From Phaseolus vulgaris (lineage: Eukaryota > Streptophyta > Magnoliopsida > Fabales > Fabaceae), in assembly GCF_000499845.2 (NCBI RefSeq), contig NC_023758.2:7231665-7295664 (forward strand): a stretch of 64,000 bases of DNA, written 5' to 3'. Position numbers and translations under genes: made by a program. Below the pieces are notes generated by a model. The model searched no databases and was not told where the DNA came from. It saw only the letters and a list, made by a program, of their open reading frames with translations. Of the stretch, positions 39,301-50,855 are shown piece after piece. Each line of letters opens with the position of its first letter. The first letter of the stretch is position 1.

Positions 39301-40883
39301 TTTACCTTTCTCCTACTTTATTTCATATACAAGAATTTCAAATGGACATGCAAAAAGTAAAAATGATCACAAAATGTGAGATGTTTGAGTAATGCAAGTC
39401 ATGTGTACACTTCAAATATAACTACCTAATGTACTAAAATATGTGCATGTATGTTGCTAAACCTCATACACAGATAGTTAACATTAAACCATAATCATAC
39501 ATAAATGAATATATGTTTAAAATTTGTTATTATCATAATAACAAGTGAAAATAAATAATCTTCATTATATATAATTATACATAAATAAAAAATAGTTTTA
39601 TAGATGAGCACACAAACATATACATGCATAAAAGCGTATTTATTTCATTATTTAAATATTTGACTAAATTAGTAATCGTATGAAGAGTTGGATGAGGGTG
39701 TGAATATTTATAAAAAAAATATTTAACCAACTTCTCTATTCATCTATTGTTGTAATTGATAGTGATAAAACAAATTTTATGCTTATTTTTTTAATTATGA
39801 ATCATTTTAACATGTTATTAGAAAAATGCTTCTGCATGGTCTATTATCAAAAGAAGGTATAAAATATATACATAAATTATCAAAGTTTAACTTATCAAAA
39901 AAATAATAAAACATGGTAAATAAAACCGAAAATAAGCTTGTTTTCCCCTCTCAATAATGTATTTATGAAATATTTTTTAAACAATTAATCCGTTAATGTT
40001 TTACAATCACTTGTATACTTTTATCAAATAAAATATCATTTACTTACAATTGTTTTAAATTAGAGAAAAAAATTTCTTTCTGAAGAGAAATGATACATTA
40101 ACCACCTCTAATTTATGATATAAAAAAAATAATATTTTTATCATATCATACAAAAGTCGAAATTTTAGAAAAAAAAAAGTTGTATACTCAAACAAAGTTG
40201 TTAATGTATCATTATCAACTCCAATTTTTTTATATACTCACATTACAACTCAATATTATTATTTTAATATTTTTTATATTATTTAATTACAAATTTACTC
40301 TTTATTATATATATTTATTTTTAACTCACGACATTAAGCATTTTATATAAAACTATTATTTAAAAAAAACAATTTGTATCCATTCTCCACGTCCTTTTGG
40401 AAAAAGTTGTATTTGTCATTGGTCACAGGAGATGTGGAAGAAAACTTTTAATAGAATATAATTAAGGATGAGTATTCTAAAAAATGAAAAATGAATAAAG
40501 TTTGAAAATATATTTAAGCGTAATTTTAGTATTGTTATTTTGACATTGTTGTTTAAATTGTACCAATTTGTTTCTGAAAAGAAAATCAAAACTACTTGAC
40601 TTTTTTATGAAACTTGATTAGTTGAGGAGTGTGAATTTATGATCTTCCAAAGATAAGTATTGAGTTTTGTTGGGCTGGAATATGGTGGGCCATGGCCGAA
40701 GCCTGAAGTGATAGCTGATTAATGATTAGTAACGAACTAGAAGCTCGCGAGCACCCACCATCACTTTCCTACATTACATATTGAAGGGACTTAACTGTGA
40801 TGTTTGCAAGGAACATGTGCGTATACTTAAGACATGGATCAGATGGATGAAGCAGCTTATTACCATGGAGTAAACAATTTCAA
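39301..40883. other. intergenic between two convergent genes
   Basis: AT-rich, with no reading frame or repeat pair recognised. 40640-40840 is less AT-rich but shows no coding signal. Confidence 0.6.
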
Positions 40884-40889
40884 TTTATT
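40884..40889 (-). terminator. candidate poly(A) signal of the NPF6 gene
   Basis: TTTATT on the plus strand is AATAAA on the minus strand, about 180 bases past the stop codon. The 3' UTR in between contains a homopolymer run of nine Gs on the plus strand (about 41033-41041). Confidence 0.3.
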
Positions 40890-41067
40890 TGCCTTTTCTT
40901 TTACACAGTGTAAACACAGAAAATGGTTACAACTTACAAGCTTATTTATATATGATAACAGATGCTAGCTCTCTTTTTTTTTTCTCCTTTTTTTAGAGTG
41001 AAAAAAACTTGATTAGGATATTGATACAAGCAGGGGGGGGGTTTGTAGAAGAAAAAGAGAAAAAGGT

Positions 41068-44000
41068 TTAATGGCCATGGAAAGCAGCATCATCTGTTTC
41101 TTCCAATTCTATGCCCTCCTCAGCAAGCCTCTTTTCCTTGTAAACGTACCATTTGGCACAAACCAAGTATAACATCACATTTATGGCACTCAGTATAGCC
41201 AAAAGCCAGTAAAAGTCGTAGAGCCTTCCTTTGTTAAGATTATCTGCGAGCCATGGCCTACCATGTGCTGTCATTTTGTTCACTACAGACACTAACAAGG
41301 TGCTGAAGAAAAAACCCAAAGACAGTGTGCTCAAGAACAATCCTGTGCTCATTGTTTTCATCCCTTTGGGGCACTCTCTAAGGAAAAAGTCCAACTGGCC
41401 CATGTACATGAAGGCCTCCCCTGCCCCCACAAAGAAATTTTGTGGAATCAACCAGAACACGGTCATTGGGATCTTTGCTTCTGGCTTATCTACCAAACCA
41501 TGTGATTGTGCATATCTCAGTCTCTTTATTTCTATCAGTGCCCCTGCCACCATGGAAAACACCGAGAGCACTAACCCAACTCCTATGCGTTGCAAAGGGG
41601 TGAACCCATGTGGGTTCTTAAGCACTTTCCTTGCCACCGGAACAATGAAACGGTCGTAAAACGGGACAGTCAGGAGAATTGTTCCGATCAAGAAAACGGT
41701 CATCGATGCTGCGGGAATTTCAAATGTTTTTCCTATGTGAAGGTCCATGGTGGTCGCTTGTGACACCGAGAATGTTGTCATTTGAGCGTGGATAGTCCAA
41801 AACATGATGGTGGTTGCCCATATGGGAAGCATTCTTATCACCAACTTTACTTCTTCCACGTCTGTTAAGGTGCAAAGATACCACTTTCTCTTCATTCCAC
41901 CACCCGATACCGATGAATCCACGATTGCAGCTTTGTCCAAGAAACTGCTCAATCAACAAATTAAAAATGCTTATTAATTCATATTCGGGCAAACTGAGAA
42001 GTCAGAGAGAGAGAGAAGCGATAATAACGCACTAGAATCAAGTTTAGCAACATTCACGGAGATGATGTAACTTGTTTTATTTAACTAAATCCAATTGGTC
42101 GTGCCTGTGCATGAGCATTAAAATAGTTAGCCTATGATATACTTTGTTTGTATTAAATAATTATAACACCGTTTGCATGTCTTGAATAAGAAGCGATTTT
42201 AGTATTAAGGTATGATAATGTGTAATAGAAATGATCACATGAACGTGAACAGGGACATTGTTTAGAGTAGAGACAGGGTTGTCTGTGTTTGAGGTGGCAG
42301 AGTGTAAGAGAAAATGGTGAGAAAATAAATAGTAGAATGTATTTGGTGAAGGACAAATGACGCGTGAATCTCCACTAGGAGATAATCTTGTCGTTGCTAT
42401 GACTCTTGAGTGGGGTGATTGGATTCTGATTCTGATTCCTCTCCCTGTAATGTAATCTAATTTTTATAGACAATTATTAGAAACAGATTAAGAAAGGCGT
42501 TTCTCGTCCTTGTCTCCACACGTTGAAGCAAATTAGAATAAAAGCCACGATGCATGAATCCAAATTCCAACGCAAAATATGCCAAAATATTCTAAACCAT
42601 ACATTTATTTCTTGTCCTGCAAGCTCGTGGAGTAGACTTCATTTCGGACCACACCCCAAATTAGCCATGATAACTTATTGGTTTTCCCTTTCATGGCCAA
42701 ACTATCCCTACATATCTGCTTCTACATCCTTACCTAGTCCATTCTTTGGCCCAACCATTCACGCTTCAACCAAATCCAACTACCTTCCTAAATGTTCTTC
42801 ATTTTTAATATTTTAAGCTACCCTTCAACACCACTTAAATGAATCTGTACGCAACTTTTTTTTTTATTTTTATGTTAATTACCTAGCTTAAGTAAAATAA
42901 ATGAAAAAACTATCCTCATATCGGGAAAAAAGACCCAATACGTGCATCCAGAACCACTAAAAAACAATGGACCAATGCTTGGAATCTCTTCCAGAAAAAT
43001 TAGGAAATAATAAAACTGTAACTAGAATTCTAAATTCTCCTTTACTACCAGTGGGAATAAAAAAATGTTTTTCTTTTCACATACACCAATAAATAAAAAT
43101 AAAAGACCTCTTCTTTTAATATCCAAAATTTCAAACTCATCACTTCACACTCACCACACATCTCATATTGCTTTCCCTCTGATTTTTCTCTTCCCATCTT
43201 CAATTTAAATATACACACACACACTCACACACTCCTTTCTAAGGTATGAAAATAACTTTCTCCATTAAAAAAATACTTCTTTTAGCAAACTATAGTTAAC
43301 AAGCTACGACAACTGAGAACTTGCACAGAACAATAGAATATTAATTACAAATAGTTTCTTCGGAATTTATTAAAACCAAAAAGAGAAAAACTTTAGATTG
43401 AGCAACGTAAACTTTAGTTAAACATTAATCAATCTACAGTTAATTAGAAGAATGACTGATGATGATGTATCATGGGTGGATGATTACTCTAAAGTCAAAG
43501 CTTACTCCAGAGGTGTCTCCAGCAAAAATTATTTAATACTATTATAAAGAGAATCATTGAAGAATATCTATCGTCTAAAGAAAAATATATACCCATACCC
43601 TTACTGTTCAACCCTCTTTTTTTTTCTCTAAAATTTCAATTTTTTCTTATAAAGTGACAAAAATACTCTTTTTTTTTATGTAAATATATCATTCCTCCAA
43701 TCTAAAAGCATAAGAAAGAATAAACGAAAAATAAGAGATGGCGATTGGTGAGAAAAATTTACCGGAACTGCTTGCTATGTGGCATGGTCTGCTTCTTGGT
43801 GTCATAATCATTGAAGAGCATCGAGGAATCAGAGGGCAATTCCAACTTCCTCTTCCTCATAGCAGCCACAAGAACTTCTGCAATCTGAGTGAGTGGACTC
43901 CCCACAAGTTTCTTGAACCGGTACTTCCTCGTACCCCACAAAAAGACAAGAAGCGCCACCACAATCGCACCCGCGCAGATACCATAACCCCATCCTCGTC

Positions 44001-45068
44001 CAACGTTGTCTTGCACGTACACAAGAACCGTGACTGCAGCCAGAGACCCTGTGCTCACGAAGAAGTAGAACCAGTTGAAGAACTTTATCATCTGCGACTT
44101 CTCGTCTTTGTCCGTATCATCGAACTGATCCGAACCGAACCCTGACACACTCGATTTCAAGCCACCAGTGCCAAGAGCCGTTATGTAAAGCGCCAGATAC
44201 AGCACCATTAACTGTTTCTCATTCGCTCTCACGCAAGGTGGCACCGTGTCTTCCCTGCATTTTGGAGGGTGCAGGCTCGGAACTATGGTTGATATCGCCA
44301 ATATCGCAACACCCTATACACACATAACACATCACCAAACAAACTTAATATCAATGCCTTCGATCAACCCACCAAAAAATAGACACTCTTTTTCTTATAC
44401 TATTTTTCATTTTATCCCAGTTATCACTGCATCTAAATTTTATTATTGAAATAAGAAAAGCTGTCACGTTTCTTACAGTGGCTTGAACTGCTGCGAAGAC
44501 GGCGATGGTGCGGTATCTGGGCAGAAATGAAAACGAAAATTCCAATAAGCACTCACCAGGCATATACGTTAAGAAAATATGAACTGAATAAAATAATTGA
44601 GATCAGGCTTATCTCGGTTTTTTAATTAAACAAAGAAGAAAAAAAGAAGAAGTCTATAGATAATGTTGTTCGGACCTTCCGAGGAAAGTATCAGCGAGGA
44701 AGCCTCCGAGCAGACAGAGCATAAAGGAGGTTCCCAAGAAGTTGGTTACAACGTTGGCAGAGGCAGCATTACCCAAATGCATGGTCCCAGTCAAATAAGT
44801 GACCAAGTTGACGGCGATGCCGAGTGTTGTCAACCTCTCCATCACTTCACCTCCTGATATATACATATAGATACAAAACATGTGAACATGGTAATCCATT
44901 GAGACCTTGTGTTTTCAAGTGCATATAGTTATAAAAAGATAGGTTTGTGAGACCTAATATCATGGCGGATGCAGTCCAACCACCGGTTTTGGACCTCTCG
45001 GCGGGGTGGCCCTTGTAGTCAGTGGCATCTGGGATGGTTTTCCCTTGAGTTGTAGGGAGGGTAGACAT
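41068..45068 (-). CDS. NPF6: nitrate/peptide transporter NPF6 type (NRT1.1/CHL1-like)
   Basis: A proton-coupled transporter of the NRT1/PTR (NPF) family, expected in the plasma membrane with twelve helices and a central cytosolic loop. The exons on the minus strand are 45068-44954, 44853-44676, 44516-44477, 44313-43763 and 41944-41068. They join in frame to 586 residues (Arabidopsis NRT1.1 has 590). ExxER lies at E41/E44/R45 (proton coupling). T101, in RYRTIAVF, aligns with the phospho-threonine that switches NRT1.1 affinity. GTGGLK is in place. H347, in FWTIHAQ, aligns with the nitrate-binding H356. P487, in ECPKGM, aligns with P492 of NRT1.1. The C-terminus, KWYVYKEKRLAEEGIELEE, is typical. 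These residues support nitrate transport and possibly sensing. Whether it is the NPF6.3 or the NPF6.4 ortholog I cannot decide by eye. Intron 4 is 1.8 kb long; the gene is otherwise compact and intact. Confidence 0.95.
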
Positions 45069-45143
45069 TGCAGGAAGTGATGAGGTGAAGGCTACAAGTA
45101 ATACAAAAGAGGAAGTTGGCTGTTAATGCAGGAGTGTTGGACC

Positions 45144-45153
45144 TTTATATATA
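45144..45153 (-). promoter_or_regulatory. TATA box of the NPF6 gene
   Basis: Minus-strand TATATATAAA lies about 76 bases upstream of the start codon at 45068, which would give a short leader of roughly 40-50 bases. Position and sequence fit a plant core promoter. Confidence 0.5.
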
Positions 45154-45159
45154 CAGCTA

Positions 45160-48095
45160 GACGGGGGCCACACACGACCAGGGTTTCTAAATCTTTATTC
45201 TAAAATCAAATTCTCAACGTATGTCTAGCCACCCTTTCCTTTAAACTATCTGCACAAATTTTTAAATCTCAATCATGACATTGCTACAAAATTAAAACAA
45301 TATATAACAATAATTTCCTACCAGTAAAGTTCCCAATTTTTCTTCCTCATTCATTCCCTTTGATGTTTCACACTCAAATTTTAAAATTAGTATTTTCGTT
45401 TCATTCTCTTCGAATCTATTTGAAGCCAATCTTTTTTTAGTACTTCAATTTATTCCGTGTTGTGAGAGTGCTGGAAAAACTATATACTGCTTCTGTATGT
45501 CAGTATCATATTTAGTATTATTATTACTATTTAATTATTTTGATGACTCAAATTTTAAAATGATCAATTCTAGTGATTTTGTAAACTTTCAAGATTGGTA
45601 TGAATTTTACTATAAGTTGAGGAAAACTAAAAAAGCTCGTATTAATTAAAGATTAATTATAAGGGTCCATAACTATAATTGGTCCATGCAAATTCGGCCA
45701 GAGACCTTTTTCGCCCAAACATACCACTACAAGACAATATTCTCTAGATTACGCAAGTTAGCACTTAACATATATACTAAACCACATAATAGTTAACCAA
45801 TTTATTATCATATTATAAATACATGAATAACCTGCATGAAGTTTTGTGTGGGTATATTTTATGTTGAAATATATTTTTATTAGTTTGATTTACATAATTT
45901 TGTCAAGAGATACTTCTGATGTATCATTAATTGATTCAAGATGCCTGAAGTGATTGCTTTTTTTCTTATTTAGAAGAAAAAAGCCTCCTAATTCTCCAGT
46001 TCTTAATTAAATCTGTAATTTAAAATAAAACAAGATGAAATAAACGGTTACTACATGCTTTTGCTTAACCATGATACATTTCGTTTCATGAAAGTTATGA
46101 TTATTCTGATGAACGAGTGAAAACAATTAATGATCAACAGAGAAGTTTTTTTCATAGTGTTAAAATGTTGGAGGTTCCGAAATGTACTATCTTAAATTAT
46201 AAGGATGATGATGGGTTCGAAGAAGGCTACGAGTAAGTACAAAAATTTGAAGAATCAGAAATGGAAATGGGCATATCTCAACTAGAACTTGAGGTACATC
46301 TAGATATGAACGCTGATATGTAATTTTTTTTAGGTTTTTGGAGTAATTGTTTTGATGAAAAAGTTAAATATATTCTTTTAAGTTTAGAAAACTTTGACAT
46401 GAGTTTAACATTTTGAAGTAAATACTCAATCTCATGAGTGTATTATAGTTAAAAGCCTTGGTGATAATTAATATATGCAAGAACATACAATTATGTAAGA
46501 AGTCTATATTTTAAAAGTTTCTAAATCTCCTTTTCTTACTATATTAACTTCAATATATATTTATCAGATTAGTTAATATATAAAAGAAACTAAATTAATA
46601 TAAAAAAAAACTAATAGATCTAAAATATAAATAGTATATATATATATTCGTCATATTTTATTGCCTCTCCCATAAAAAACTTATACTTGCAAGTAAAGAT
46701 ATTTTATAAAAAGAATTTATACAACTATATATGAATAAAATTTCATTTAGAAAATCTTACTATCTTTTTAAGCTTTTTTTTAATTCTTTTTATCCTATCA
46801 TTAAGATTATGAGATTTTTTTTTTTATCTTTTTTCCTATCAAAAATCATAATTTCGAATATGGTTAAGATTAAAACAATATGAATTTATTATCTTTTTTA
46901 CTAAATTTTTCTTTACTATAAAATTTCTAATTTTCCTATTTTCTTTTATGACTTCGCAAATGTACAATTTTCTACATGTGAGATTTGAACTCGTTGGACT
47001 AATCTCTGTTACTTTATGATATAATGATAAGTTTTCTTTATGAATTAGAATCTCTAAAAGTAGTTGAAACTTTTCTAGCTTTGTTTGACTTTCTTTTTAT
47101 CTTTTTTTTGTTATAGAATACAAGGTCTTAGATGTCCGAGGAGTTAATAAATTTGATTTAAAATTCACTTATTTTGAATATTGAGTTATATTGTATTGTT
47201 CAGTTGAATTAAAGATTAAAGCTGATTTGAGATTAAGATTTAGAATATGCAAAGTTAATAGAAATTCTAGGATTGTAGTATTTATTTTAGACTTTTGAAT
47301 TATTGTTGATCAAATGATGTATTTGAAGTAGTTATAATTGAATTTGGTATGTATCATGTAGTGAACTTGTTAGAGGTATTATTAGATGCAATGTACAATC
47401 CTGAAATAAGAATTGAGGATGTTTCCTAATAGATTAAGTATTAAGTATCTTTTTTAAGACTTGTAAGACGTACTTAATATTACTCTTTCGAAATGTCGAG
47501 TGATTGTGAAAGAAAAATATTGAATATTAAATTATGAATGTGATTGTGAATTTAAATTTTGTAGAAGTTTCGTACATTTAAAAAAAGAAAAAAAAAATAA
47601 TAATCAAATTCATAATTGGAAAGAAAATTATTGCATTGAGTACTTTTAAAGTTTACATTTGTAAGATTATGAAGCAATAATAGGTGATTCCATGCATTAA
47701 TGTTGAAAATTTTGGTGATGGTAGGAGTTGATATAGTAGTGATTGAATATGAGTGGTCTTGGGAGCATTTGGAATTTGAGCACGTGTTGTGTCATTCAAC
47801 GCGATAACTTTATTTGTGCATGTCCTTGTAGATATTATGAGGATTTGATTGTGAGTGGAACAATTTGTCACCCATCATCGTGCCTCAATAAAGGTTTTCC
47901 TCATTTATTTTATTTCCTCACTTAGGATAATCACAAAATCATGATCACTCACTACAAAAGGACCAGCATAGTTGCCATATAAGCATTCTCTAGTACCAAG
48001 TTAGTTATTGATTATTTATTAGGGTTTTTTTTTTAATATTATGATAAAACTTTTCAATTTAGTTTTAATGTTTTTTTATTAAAAAGTGAATTTTA
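45160..48095. other. NPF6 upstream region and AT-rich intergenic, no gene
   Basis: 45160-45240 is less AT-rich and probably proximal promoter. The rest is AT-rich. CACTACAAGAC at 45726 and CACTACAAAAG at 47950 look like isolated CACTA-type termini, but I could not find matching right ends. The small frames at 47653-47925 are not recognisable. Confidence 0.5.
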
Positions 48096-48519
48096 AGTTT
48101 TATTCAATCTTATAAATATCAGTTTATAAAATAAGATTTGCACTCAGTTATACTGATAAACTTAACAAACTCTCAATAGGTTCTAATACTAACAATAACT
48201 CAAGCTTATAAGATGGGTTTGCACTCATATATATACTATGAAATGTTCATATCTATAGTTTATGTGAAATTTCTAACACACCTCCTCTCCTCCTCACGTT
48301 GACCCTTTAACTGCGTGAAATTATATTTATAGGTGGTTTGATAGTGATCCAATAATGGATGACCTAATAAGTTCAACAAACTCTCACTAGGATATACTCT
48401 AAATGACTCTGATACCTAACCCAATCACCTTATAAAACTAGTTTATATGGTGAGGTTTGCACCTACTTACATACTATGAAATTTTTTATCTCTTAGTCTT
48501 AGTCGATGTGAGATCTACA
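48096..48519 (-). mobile_element. tandem TRIM (terminal-repeat retrotransposon in miniature), three LTR copies
   Basis: On the minus strand, the 5' LTR is 48519-48415 (starts TGTAGATCTCACATCGAC). It is followed by the primer-binding site GGTATCAGAGTCA (48416-48404), a short noncoding interior, a purine tract GTGAGGAGGAGAGGAGG (about 48296-48280) and a second LTR, 48278-48188 (starts TGTTAGAAATTTCACAT). Beyond it, 48187-48149 again matches interior sequence (AACAAACTCTCAATAGG), and 48148-48096 matches LTR sequence (AGATTTGCACTCAGTTATAC). The block is therefore LTR-interior-LTR-interior-partial LTR. The LTR wording (GGTTTGCACCTACTTACATA) belongs to a TRIM family that is common in legumes. Confidence 0.7.
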
Positions 48520-48739
48520 ATACTCTTCTTAACAATAAGTTAATATAATTCTTTCCATTATATGGACGAGAATAACATTACAATAATAACAACAAATATT
48601 ATCAATTTTTAATTAAAGGAATTAAATTGACTCTCTTTTTAAATGAACTAAATTAAAAACATTCAATAATAAGATGAAATTGAAAAATCATTATAATAAA
48701 AAAAAATAGTAAACCAAATATTAAAACTTATACCTCCAA

Positions 48740-49409
48740 TTTTTTTTTTCCAAAGAGTGTTGTTTAGGGACTTAATCAAACCGATTCTAAACTTCATAGA
48801 ATATATTTCTTCAGTTTCAAAATAACTTGCAATTTAAGATTTTTGTCTATACCAATTAAATAATAATAATAAATAGTTATTTATTTTTTTATCTATCGTG
48901 TAAATTATTGTAAAAACTAAACATGTAATGGAAAAACATAATAAATAATAAATAACCAACACACAAAAACACACTAAATCGTGTTCATGCAAATCAGAGG
49001 AGCAAGACACCAATCCGAATAAGAAAAACAAGCTAAATGGTACCTTGGAGACGACCCACTACCAAGCCTTTAATTGAATAAGAGCAAACACTTCTGAGAC
49101 ATCCACCACCCCTCCTTTAAATATTATCTTATTTCTGAGACTCCAAATCTCACTTACTACAACAATCCAAATTGTCATCCACACCGCATTAATGAATTCA
49201 AAAGCATTACACAACTTAAATTGTTGAAAATGAAAATGCGAATTTGAGTGGTTTACTGACGCCAAACCTAACCAAGCATAGCACTGACTCCAGACAAGCC
49301 AAGCTAATCTACACTCGAATAACAGGTGGTTGTAAGACTCTTCTTCCAACTCGCAAAAAACACACAAATTGCTCTCGGTCACAACACCTCTCCTCACCAG
49401 TAGTTAACC
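48740..49409 (-). mobile_element. LINE (non-LTR retrotransposon) 3' fragment
   Basis: A frame on the minus strand (49397-49059) encodes the reverse-transcriptase zinc-binding tail of plant LINE ORF2: a C-x2-C-x8-H-x4-C pattern (CVFCELEEESYNHLLFEC), followed by a Trp-rich segment and SEIWSLRNKIIF. Downstream it continues, broken by a stop, as the usual ORF2 end (VVSKVPFSLFF). A run of T on the plus strand near 48741-48750 may be the poly(A) tail. The 5' part, including the reverse transcriptase itself, is missing where a copia element begins. Confidence 0.75.
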
Positions 49410-49414
49410 TTATA

Positions 49415-50765
49415 TGATTTGCATGTTTGATCATTAGATGATCTACTTGTAATCTGTTTGTCAATTTTAGATGTCTAAGATATGTTTAGACAAATTTGTC
49501 AATTTTAGATGTCTAAGATATGTTTAGACAAATTAGTAGTCTATGACCTGCATAAATAGTTTATTACATACTTAGATGGTTTTTATTAGCTTACTTGGAC
49601 ATTTTAATTGTAACTTTTTTAGAAAATCTCATGGTCTTGTTCACTTTAGATGTTTTTTTTTTCTATTCTTCTTTTTCTATATAATTGGATATTGTCTCAA
49701 TGTTTTGTACAATATTTACTCAACATATCAATAATAAGTTTTCTTGTTTTGCTTCTCCCTCTTCCCCAACATAATTGCATTGTTGTAAGAAAACACCAAC
49801 ATATTTTATTTGTTGCTCGTGTCATCCATTTTTAAAGCAATTTAACCAAAAGATTTTGGAGTTTTTCTTTGACTCATGTTGTTTATCTTGTTAATCACAT
49901 ATCTACATTTTAAGAAATTAAACCCTTTTGAAAAACTTTATAATAATTCTCCTAATCTTTCCATGTTTCATGTGTTGGGATGTCTTTGTTATGCTAATAC
50001 TCTGTTTGGGAACATAAGAAATTTGACCCAAGAGCTCATCCTTGTGTTTTTCTTGGATTCAAACACAACGTTAAAGGATACATGATTTATAATTTACACA
50101 CATGATATTTTTATATCTCGTGATGTTATTTTTCATGAAAAAAATTTCCCTCCTATCACCACCAACACTAATCAAAATCTTGGAGATCATTCTACTAGAC
50201 CATCTAACAATGAAGATATTTTTAAACTTAATGATTCTTCTCAGTGCAAAATGGAGGTAATCATATTACTCTTAACTCTCTTATCAATATTGACACTCAA
50301 GGACATATTGATTATACTGAAGATAGAAATAATATTCATTCTATTAGATAATCTACTCTTATAAGGGAATCGCCTAGTCCTACTATCAATTATAGACGGT
50401 CTACTCGTATAAGAAAACATTTTGTTTATTTGAATGATTAATACGCTTATTTAATCATTAGACAATTTACTTGCTTGTCAATTTTAGATGGTCTAAGATA
50501 TGCTTAGATAGTTTAATGGTCTATAACTAGTTTAGACAGTCCATGATATACTTGGACTGTCGGATGATGACTTGTTTAAACGATCTAATGATGACTTGTT
50601 TAGATAGTATGATGATATTGCTTAATTTAGAAGTTTCAATTTTTGTGTTTTGTTTATTTTTTCTATTACTATTATTCTCTTTCTATATAATTATTTGTTT
50701 CGTCAATGTTTTGTACAATCTTTACTCGATATATCAATAATAAAGTTTCTTATTCCACTTCTTCA
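49415..50765 (+). mobile_element. Ty1/copia element, internally deleted, both LTRs kept
   Basis: Direct repeats of about 330-345 bp (49415-about 49759 and 50435-50765) share TGTCAATTTTAGATG, CAATGTTTTGTACAATNTTTACTC and ATATCAATAATAA. TTATA (49410-49414) and TTATG (50766-50770) are an imperfect 5-bp target duplication. The 0.68 kb between them encodes only the end of a copia integrase and its linker: HVLGCLCYAN, a frameshift, then PRAHPCVFLGF, KGYMIYNL and SRDVIFHEK. No protease, reverse transcriptase or RNase H remains. The left LTR has an extra internal copy of a 38-bp segment (49468-49533). It is inactive. Confidence 0.8.
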
Positions 50766-50855
50766 TTATGTTCTCTTTCTTTTTCCTTGTTTTTAAATTA
50801 ATTTTATCTATATACTATCTTTATAATATTTGTTTTCTTTATTTTTTTTAACTTG

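Noticed and set aside
41231..45068. Plus-strand frames at 41231-41659, 41814-42035, 43738-44145 and 44663-44857, and the minus-strand frame 41720-41992
   Set aside because: They are antisense or out-of-frame shadows of the NPF6 exons and encode no recognisable domain.
45725..46161. CACTACAAGACAATA (45726) and ATAGTG (46161) as ends of another CACTA MITE
   Set aside because: Only the first few bases match in inverted order. The interior is not palindromic and the flanking trinucleotides differ.
47743..47925. Cys-containing frame reading FICACPC as a CACTA transposase-associated domain
   Set aside because: The spacing of the following Cys/His residues does not fit, and no transposase sequence lies downstream.
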